Shown here: positions 55,085-64,000 of the stretch, in pieces
Numbering within the stretch: position 1 is the first letter of the stretch
How the letters are laid out: each line of letters begins with the position of its first letter
Source: Eutypella sp. D-1
Lineage: Eukaryota; Ascomycota; Sordariomycetes; Xylariales; Diatrypaceae
NCBI GenBank assembly: GCA_023313575.1
Contig: JAJTTP010000002.1
Coordinates: 2,418,001 to 2,482,000 of the forward strand
Length of the DNA stretch: 64,000 nucleotides
Direction: 5' to 3'
Notes under the pieces: generated by a model
What the model saw: the letters and a program-made list of their open reading frames with translations, nothing else
Databases searched by the model: none
What the model was told of the DNA's origin: nothing
Program-made: the position numbers and the translations under genes

Positions 55085-58000
55085 ATGACTCCGAACTCGA
55101 CAGTGACACGGGATGTGCTTGTCTTCGCAGCACAGGGTTCAAGCCATCACCTCACCGATCAGCCCACTGTCGATAAGTTGATCGAATTTCTTGGGGACGA
55201 CAGAGACCTATTTCATCTAATACTCACAAGGTGCCGAGATGCCCTCTACGTCGAGCTTGAGAACTTGGAGGCGGAAGAAAAGTCGATTCTTGGACGTGAC
55301 TTCTATGAGGCCTTCCAGGATCCCTCGAGCCTGCTGCTCCCTCCGCAATCATTCGGCTCTCATCCGGTCGTAGAGACCGTGGCCTTATTTCTCCGTCAGA
55401 TCCTAGAATTGATGCTCTTCGCATCCTATCACAATGGGAAGCATGTTGTCGCTGAGACTACCGGCATCTGTACCGGTATCCTGCCTGCCATCATAGCCGG
55501 CTCGTTCACAACCTACAGCTCCGATCAGTACATACAGTCTGTGACCGAAAGTTTCCGATTGGCTTTCTGGGTTGCCCTGAGAACCAGCATGTTCTGCCGC
55601 CGCACCGCAGGCGAGTCGTGGATGGAGTTGCCTTGGTGTCTGAGTACCTTCGGCCTCACCGCTGAGGAAGTGGAGGAGAAGTTGGCTGAGTATAAAAGCC
55701 TACATGGCTCGGTAAGTCCCCCATATGATGATAAGTGGGTATTGCTAATGCATTGAAGTCTTCAACATCGGCACCACAACCGCGTGTCTCGGCTTTATTC
55801 AACCAGAATGTAGTCTCAGTCAGTGGGTCGGGTCACAGCTTGCAGCAACTACGATCCTCGCTCCTCAAAGCTCCAATTCAAAGCAAAGCAGCACAGGTCC
55901 ACGCATACTACCACGGAGGAGAAGAACTACTCGCGGTAGTAGAGCAAGTGAAAGATGATGTCCAGAGAAGAGACATTAGCTTTCCAACCTGGACATCTCT
56001 GCACGTTCCCCTGAGATCTACCCTTACGGGAGAGCGAATGATTCCGGAGTCGCATTCCCTTCCCCTCCTCGATACCGCTCTCAATAGTATTTTTGTCGAT
56101 AAGGTTGATTGGAGCTCTACGTACAAGGCGCTACTCGGCCACTTGAAGCATGGTCACTCAGGTGATTCCGAGGTCCGATATAAAGTACTCGGCATGGGAC
56201 CTGGAGCAGAGTCACTCGTGACTGCACCGGTGGATATGATCGTTGATAACGGTATAAGGATTACAGGGAGCATATCAGACGTCGTCACTGAGGCATTCGC
56301 TGAAAGTATCGCCGTTGTCGGGCTCTCGGTGAATTATCCCTCAGGGAAGGGAAGAGATCAATTCTGGGACATGCTAGAGCAGGGAAAGAGCGCCATGTCT
56401 GAGGTATGCCTCTTTGATATGACACTCTCATTGATCTTTACGAAACTGTATGCTGACTGGAAATACAAGATCCCGGAATCGCGGTTTGACCTCTCGCAAT
56501 ACCATTCAGAAGATGCCAAGACCAACCCACGGAAGATGGGCATCAAATATGGTAACTTCTTAGAGGACCCGTACGAATTCGACCCTGCGCACTTCAATGT
56601 CTCACCACGAGAGGCCAAATCCATCGATCCACAACAACGTCTCCTCTTAAGAGCTTCCGTAGACGCATTGGAGGATGCCGGCTACGCCCCAGATACCACA
56701 CCAAGTTTCCAGAGGGACTCTTTTGGCGTCTATGTCGGTGTTGCAACTGGAGACTACGTGGACAACCTCCGAGATGAGATTGACGTGTACTATAGTCCTG
56801 GTATGTACCCATCGTATACGCTTGTTCCAGACAAGACTAACCACTGCAGGCACCCTGAGAGCTTTCTTGGCGGGGCGCATATCTTATGCTCACCAATTTC
56901 ATGGCCCATCAATGGTATTTGACACAGCTTGTTCGTCGTCACTCGTGGCTATCCATCACGCATGTACCGCTATTGCCTCGGGAGAATGTACAGCAGCACT
57001 TGCCGGTGGCGTGAACACTATCACAAGCCCGGATGTAAGGAAACTTCCCTCCTCAATTCGACGGAATTAAAAACTGACCTCTTCAGATGTATCTTGGACT
57101 GGCCAGAGCACACTTCTTAAGTTCAACAGGACAGTGCAAGCCTTTTGACGCAAGTGCCGACGGTTACTGTAGGGGAGAAGGCTGCGGCCTAGTTGTCCTC
57201 AAGAAGCTGTCGCGGGCTATCGAAGAGGGGGATCACATATATGGTGTAATCCGCGGCACAGGCCTTAATCAGTGCGGCACAGCAAAATCGATCACGCACC
57301 CCGACGCCGGGACTCAAGCGGACCTGTTCAAGCAGGTCCTCCGGTCTAGTAGGACGACGCCTGACAGCATTAATGTGATCGAGGCGCACGGTACAGGAAC
57401 ACAGGCGGGTGACTACGCCGAGACCACGAGCTTGCGGGCCGTGTTCGGCCCGAGACCGCAATCCAACCCCGTGTACCTCAATTCGGTAAAGGGTAATATC
57501 GGGCATGCCGAGGCAGCTTCAGGTGTTGCCGGTCTCAGCAAGCTCCTCCTGATGATGGAGAACAAGAAGATTACACCTCAGGCTTCCCATAGGCAACTGA
57601 ATCCTCGACTTGAGGAGAATATGGCGGCTGGTGGCCTTGTTGTTCCCACGTCGGCAATAAAGTGGGAGAGTACGCCCCACAAGACACCGCGGCGAGCCCT
57701 ACTGAACAACTTCGGGGCGGCTGGTTCCAACGCTGCTCTAATATTGGAGGAATACCAAGCAGAGAGCGGGCAGCGCCGAAACCGAAGAAAAGCTAAGATT
57801 CCTAGCGCGCAGCGTTCGCGACAGATCCTCGCCCTCTCGGCAAAAACCGAGAAGAGCCTGGAGAAACTTAGGGACAAGTACGTCGCGTATCTGGAGAAGA
57901 ACAGTGATGTCTCTCTTCTGGACTTTTGTTACTCGGTCAATGCGAGAAGGTTCGATTATGGATCGCACCGCCTGTCTGTCACCGGGTTAGACGTCAATGA

Positions 58001-61000
58001 GCTCCTCGGCCAATTGCAGAAAGCCACGATTGTCAAGCAGAAGGGACCTAGCCCGGGACAAAAGCCCACTGCTTTTGTATTTCCAGGCCAGGGAAGTGTA
58101 TACAAGGGTATGGGCGCCGAGCTCCTCTCTACAGCGTCTGTCTTCCGGGATGCTGTGAGCGAATGCGACAGCATTCTGACCCAGAGCGGGTTTCCCCCAG
58201 TAACCCCTTTTATCTCCGACTCTCCCGATCTCGTCCTCGACGAGAACAGCAAAGATGGTGTAATAGTGGCTCAATGTGCCTGCTTCGTCGTGGAGTATGC
58301 CCTCGCTAAACTCTGGATAAGATGGGGTAAGTGGATACCTGCGTTCCCAATCCTTCATTCCAATCAAAATAGCCTAGGCGGAAATTGACCTTCCTCGTTC
58401 TTAGGTGTGAAACCAGACATTGTTATGGGCCATAGGTAAGTTATGATTCATCTAATAAAGCCATTCCATCATGTATATGGGCTAACATGAATTCAACAGT
58501 ATCGGGGAATATGCGGCATTTGTTATCGCGGAATCACTAAACGTGCGAGATGCTCTCACGTTCATCGCAACTAGAGCTAGGCTGATGGCGACCAAGTGCC
58601 ACCCAGGCACATCTGGCATGGTTTCATGCAGAGCGCCAGTGGCTGTGGTGTCTGATGTCTTAAGCGAAAATGCATCAGAAATGCCTGGACTGTCTATCGC
58701 TTGCTACAATAGCCCCGAGGATATTGTGGTGGCTGGGCCATCGAAGTCTTTGGAGCAATTCACCGAGTATTGCAAGGACAAGGGTATCAAGAAAAAGAGG
58801 CTCCCTGTTCCTTTCGGCTTCCACTCGTCCGCAATGGACTCGATAGTGGATGATCTGAAGGCTTGCGCCTCATCTCTTGATTTCCGCCCCCCACAGATCA
58901 AGATTGGGTCAAGCCTATATGGCCGCATCCTGCAACTAGATGAAACATTCGAGGAGGACTACCTCGCAAAGCACACGCGAGAGTCAGTCAAGTTCTCTGA
59001 CCTTGTTAAATCATTCTCAGCCGAGTTGAGTGGATCGGATGTACAGATCTTGGAAGTCGGGCCTGCAGCAACCAGTAAGTCTCGACCCCTACGACAGGAA
59101 ACCCCTTTCGCCCCACTTTTACCCCTGGCCCAATTCTACTCAATCGCTCTTCTGGTCTGAGCTAACACACATATCCAACAGCCGAATCAATGTTTAGGAG
59201 AGGAATTGAGGATCTGCCCTATAACTTCCTACCGACCTTAAGACCTACACAGCAACCCTGGGTGACCTTGACATCGTCTATCCAGTCACTCTGGCTCAGC
59301 GACTATCCCTTGGATTGGAGAGGACTCTACGAAGGGGCGAATGCAAAATTCCTTCGAAACCTCCCACAGTACCCTCTAGCCAACACCTCGTATGTGGTTC
59401 CCTTCAAGGAGCCCCAGCTTCTGGAGCCACAATCGAACGGGCGAAAACCTCAGGCGCAGTCGCTTTTCGAATTCCTTGCCTCGGGGACTATCTCGATACC
59501 CGGGAGCACAACGACCACATTCATGACTCAAATGACGCAGATATCAAAGTATATCAAGGCTCATGCTGTCGGCGGCGTTCCATTGTGTCCGGCGTCAGTC
59601 TACATGGAGATTGGTCTCGAAGCTCTGGCAACTCTCAACCAAACAAGGTCGACGAGCAGTATGAAAGTGTTCGAGGATTTGAGTTTCGATAATCCCTTGA
59701 TTTACTCCGAAGAATCTAAAGACGACACAGACTTCGACATCAGAACTGAGATCTATAGTACCAAGAATGACGATTTCGCCGTGACTACCTCATCGGCCAA
59801 GCACCAGGTTCACTTTGCGGGGTGCCTCAAACAGAAAACGCCTGGCGCACTTTCCGAGAATATGATATTGAAACAAGCATATGTGAAGCGCCAGCTGCTA
59901 AGCTTCACCCAGGAGTCTGCGGCATCTCCACTTGAAACTCTGTCATCAAGGACTATATACGATGCTATATTTCCTCGAGTCGTCGATTATGCGGACCCCT
60001 TCCTTACCCTTAAGAAGCTTACCATCAGCTCTACGGGGCTAGAGGGATACGGCACTTTCCAACTAGCACCGTCAGCTCTAGAAGGGCAGTTCGTATGCCC
60101 ACCTGCATTTGTCGATACGCTCTTGCATGCCGCCGGCTTTATGGCCAACAATAATGTGACTCCTGACATTGCATGCATCTGCACACACGTTGCGCGGGCT
60201 GTCTTGCCTGACGGCCCTCCGGATATCTACAAGGAAGAGATGAAGGTATACTGCAGCCTCCTCGATGTGGGTCACTCCGTTGTCGCCGACGCATACGCCC
60301 TTGATGGACAAGGCGAAGTTATCGGCTTTGTCGAGGGCATGTCCTTCAAGAAGCTACAGCTTAGAGGATTCAAAGCCCATCTTAGTCGAATGGCGAAGCA
60401 TTCCGCCCCAGTCCTAGCCCGTACACCCGCTACACCGTCACCAATAACCTCTACGGAGCCGCAAATAGGAACTTCCAGCAAGGCTTCCACTCAGCAAACA
60501 CATAATGTGGAGGCTATAGTTCGAGCTATGCTCAAGGAAGTCTGTGGAATTGACAGTGACCTCGCATCCGGGAGCTTAGGTGAAATGGGCGTCGACAGTC
60601 TGTTGAATATCGAGTTGGCGCAAGCTATCCAGAACCGATTTCCCAATGTGGAAGTGTCAAAAACGCAGCTCGAAAACTGCTCAACCGTCGAGGAATTGAT
60701 CAGTACTGTCGATCAAGCTTTCAAGTCGGGACCATCGTCCGCTGATTCAGCACTTCCGGGCCTGACTTGTGACAACTCACCTGTTTCAATGACACCAGGC
60801 ACGGCCACTCCCTCGGAGACATCGATCTCTCCGGAGATAGCAGAAGTCGGAACAGAGCTAGAGTCATTGTTCAACGACACATGCGGCCTGAACCTTAGTG
60901 ATGACGAGAAGAAACACCCCCTGGTAACACTCGGTGTGGACTCCCTCCTATCGATCGAACTGGCTCATGAGTTGCGGGGTCGGTTTGGCCTCTCTGTCAA

Positions 61001-62071
61001 CGAGGACCATGAAAGCATATCAAGTCTCACCTTCCAGCAATTGGAGGATCTCTACAAGAAAAAGCTGTTCCCTACTCCGATTGAGACGACCAGCTCTAGT
61101 CTTAGTCCTGGTAAGCAATCAAACCAGACCGCGGCGGTACGAGCGAATAAGAAGACACAGAACTCACCGTTCCCGCAGTCTCTCCAACGACAGCATAGCG
61201 GCGCCGCCAAGGCGAGCTTGTGCTTGTTCCATGACGGAAGTGGGCTTTGCATCATGTACTCGAGGTTAAGGGATATCAACAGGACAATCCATGGTGTTTT
61301 CAGCTTGGATGCCGCATCCCCAGACCCCAGCACCAAGAGTATGGAGCAATTAGCCAGCGCCTACATCAAAGCCGGGAAATTGAATGAAAAGGATGGAATA
61401 ATCCTTGGTGGTAAGTCGTGGGTCGTATTCTATCTTTAAGACTTGCATTCGCTGACCAGTCATCAATTCAGGATGGTCCTTTGGCGGGGTCCTGTCTTTC
61501 GAAGTTTCACGGCAGCTACGCAAGGCCGGTACCACCGTTAAGGGCGTAATCCTCATTGACTCACCGTTCCCGATTGGGCACGAAGCACTCCCGGCAGAGG
61601 TTATCTCCTATGTGGCGAAGAAGTCGGCAAGGGGAAAAGAGCCTGTCTCAGAAGCCGCGAAGCAGGCCCGTGATGTTGTTGTGGCCCAATTTAAGAGGCA
61701 TGCGAACATGCTGGAGAAATACAATCCAAGGGCGGACGCTGGCGACGTACCTTGCGTGATACTGAACTGCACGCAAACACTTGACACTCAAAAACTCTGC
61801 AGGGTAAGCTATCCGTGGCTCAGCGAGGAGTCGTTCAGGGAACAGTGCGTGGCGGATTGGGAGCAGCTGATCGGGAGACGCATCCCTGTGATGGATGTGG
61901 ACTGCGATCATTTCGAGATATTTGACAATAAGCACGTGAGTTCACAAGACACCTCCTTGTTCGTGTTCATATCTTAAACAATCTGCTAACAGCATCAATT
62001 TATCACAGATACAAGACGTTTCCGAAAAGTTGAACAGAGCGTGCGAGATGCTGGAGACGGGACAAGTATAG
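55085..62071 (+). CDS. Non-reducing polyketide synthase, SAT-KS-MAT-PT-ACP-ACP-TE
   Basis: Ten exons (55085-55711, 55759-56403, 56470-56800, 56850-57034, 57087-58326, 58405-58435, 58500-59074, 59182-61410, 61472-61935, 62009-62071) encode about 2129 residues. SAT: GICTG, Cys129. KS: DTACSSS (Cys562), EAHGTGT (His697), [11 protein letters not shown] (His736). [11 protein letters not shown] and GHSIGEY (Ser1020). Product template: [16 protein letters not shown] (His1339) and [10 protein letters not shown] (Asp1523). ACP1 and ACP2 both carry GVDSLL (Ser1684, Ser1799). TE: GWSFGG (Ser1957) and DCDHFEIFD. There is no C-methyltransferase and no reducing domain. The layout and the LCPASVYME wording match orsellinic-acid-type synthases, which fold and cyclise a malonyl-derived tetraketide in the cytosol. 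A longer product such as a naphthopyrone or melanin precursor cannot be excluded. All catalytic residues are present. Confidence 0.93.
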
Positions 62072-64000
62072 TCAGCGATGAAATGCATGCTTCATAAGCC
62101 AATTGTCGGTGGGGGGGCTGGGCAATGGTTCTAAGGCACCTACACCATATAGATTTTACCATATCCATTAGGCGTCACAATTTTATTCAAAACCAGTTAT
62201 ATAGAAATTTAACTTAACTTAAATAAGATTGGTACCAAAGCACGCCATGAAAACAGGATGCTCTAGAAGTTCCGACTATCCAAGGTCGTTAGGCAATATA
62301 TCTTATAAGACATCCCAAACTTCTGTTCTTTTCATATTCTATTACTTCTGTACTAGCACTTGGGCTAAGCAAAGTTGCGCCAAATGCTGAGGGCGATTCT
62401 CTAGGTCCGTTCTCTTGGCGCTTACAGTGTTTCCTACGACTCTTCGGACCAATGATGGTCACAGGGCCTTGAATGGGTTCAGTGGATGGCTGCGAAAGAA
62501 TTAGGGTGAACATCGCCGATCGGAACTTCTTCCTCTCATTTCTACATTCCTACGCGCGTTCTTCCTTTCATGTAGGCTGACCGAAGTTTGCCAAATCATA
62601 TCTGGGCACTGGATTCTAATCCCTACACAGTCTGTCAGACTACCTATTTGTTCGCATCATTTCGGCCCGCTCCCGTCATCTTACTAAGGCCTCACTGTTG
62701 ACAGGGTAGTACATAGATAGGATAGATAACCAAGGACCTTGTATGGCCACTACTTCACTCATCTACATAGGGCGTAGTAGTAATCATGCGATATAGGTGT
62801 AACCACACCCCTCCGCATACCTGACTCTCACAGGATTATAACACCAATTGGTGAATTCACGTCAGCGTAATATATGAGTTACTGTCCAGGAGATCGACGG
62901 CTGTAGAGTAAGGAATATTCCAGATCATTTGCCTCTTATTGTCTGCGCTGTTGATTCAAGATATTCCCACTCTTGCTCTTTCGATGACTATATCTAGGTT
63001 GAAAATGCATGATTGTCTTGCTGACTTAACATAATATATTGGAATTTCATCCGATGGAGGGCTGTACAAGTCCCGTGGCCCTAGCCTTGCTAGGCTTTCC
63101 GCAGTCCTGGATCCACACCTCACCGATGCACGAGCACACCGGTTTCTCCCCGACACTTATAACAAGAGTAAGCATAGACATTCACCAGATTAGGCGAGGA
63201 AATCGTTGAGGGGAAGGCAAGATATTAAGAGGGCAGGATCTACATTTAACTGCCGACCCCAGCAGCCCTAGATTGCATACATACGTAGGATCTATAGGTG
63301 ACATTTGATCTGCGTAGAGGTTGACGTTAAAACCCCACGATTTTAATAGTATGTAGGTAAAAATTGGTGGGGCTCGGCCGGGTGTGGGTATTGAGGATCA
63401 GGCCAATGTTCGTCTTCAAGTCTACCTGGCCTAACGTCTCGATACACATCTTTACATGTGAGCACTGAGGCTAGACCAGCTTCCAATTCGTCATCTTGCT
63501 TGGAAACGCGCATGCATCAGCTTAGTAGCAATTCGTACTGAATTTTAGATGACTGTACTAAGATAATTACGTATCAGTGTGGTCCACTTGATAGTCCAAG
63601 TACGGTTGAGTGAGGTCTCCGGAAGAGACATTTACCTGATAGGTAGCCGACCTTCCCTAGAAACTTACGTTTCTATGTCTCGACGTCTTACGTGCATTGT
63701 TAGACCACAACCAACCTTCGGACGTGGCAAGGATGGTAAACTATCCAGTAAGCTATGTGAAATACAAAGCATGGGTAGGTGTATGTACAGGCATGTGATC
63801 CTACACACTGATTCGGCCGCAGGTTTGTATCAGAGCCCGACCGGTCCCTGCATGAGCGGCCCTACTTGCCTTACCAGAGATAACTCGGGGATGCCTATTA
63901 GGTTTCGGAGTGTAATTCTACACGAACAACACGTGGATCCTTCACCCCGGGACCTTGTGCCCGCGCCGCCTGCTGATGTGAGCGAAGCTTAACGCCGATT
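62072..64000. other. Downstream region of the polyketide synthase, no gene recognised
   Basis: After the synthase stop I see AT-rich DNA with short frames only. The frame at 63579-63992 starts at a non-ATG codon and has no domain. The minus-strand frame at 62289-62513 is also unsupported. Any further cluster genes would lie beyond the window. Confidence 0.45.

Noticed and set aside
56404..56469. Reading straight through this in-frame 66-nt segment of the synthase
   Set aside because: It has a good GTATGC donor and AG acceptor, and removing it restores the conserved [13 protein letters not shown] junction of the ketosynthase.
63579..63992. A 137-codon frame at the window end as another cluster gene
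   Set aside because: Non-ATG start, mixed composition and no domain resemblance.

Overview
The window is nuclear DNA of a filamentous ascomycete (Pezizomycotina, probably Sordariomycetes). The coding sequence has short GT-AG introns of about 45-110 nt, GC-rich third codon positions, long microsatellite-rich intergenic DNA, and a multidomain iterative polyketide synthase next to an NRPS-like enzyme. Species cannot be named from sequence alone. I rebuilt gene models by hand from splice sites and reading phase. Homology calls come from recognised motifs, not from a database search.

Layout. 1-6.6 kb: an amadoriase-type FAD oxidase (+), a methyltransferase-like protein (-), and the DNA-repair gene nbs1 (+), whose FHA-encoding 5' exons are very small. 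8.8-11.8 kb: a 994-residue low-complexity coiled-coil protein (-). 13.7-18.3 kb: a membrane-anchored cytochrome b5-like protein (+) and a J-domain protein (-) followed by a damaged coding relic. 20.8-21.7 kb: a UDP/dTDP-4-keto-6-deoxyhexose epimerase/reductase (-). 25.3-27.0 kb: squalene synthase erg9 (+). 29.5-30.9 kb: a secreted subtilisin (-). 31-37.4 kb: a gene-poor stretch with palindromic TACCTA/TAGGTA repeats. 37.5-39.4 kb: an F-box-like protein (+). 42.0-45.1 kb: divergently arranged gpi14 (-) and a Trax/translin-family gene (+). 46.0-48.9 kb: a small secreted protein (-) and a single-pass membrane protein (-).

50.4-62.1 kb: the metabolic highlight. A non-reducing polyketide synthase (SAT-KS-MAT-PT-ACP-ACP-TE, about 2129 aa, +) is divergent from an adenylation-thiolation-reductase enzyme (about 1097 aa, -), across a 1.24 kb shared promoter. 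Together they are expected to make an aromatic (orsellinic-type) acid and reduce it to an aryl aldehyde. No transcription factor, transporter or tailoring oxidase lies within the window, and the last 1.9 kb holds no recognisable gene. So this is either a two-gene pathway or the edge of a larger cluster.

Most other genes are housekeeping (repair, sterol, GPI anchor, chaperone) or secretory. I found no tRNA, rRNA, CRISPR array or intact transposon.
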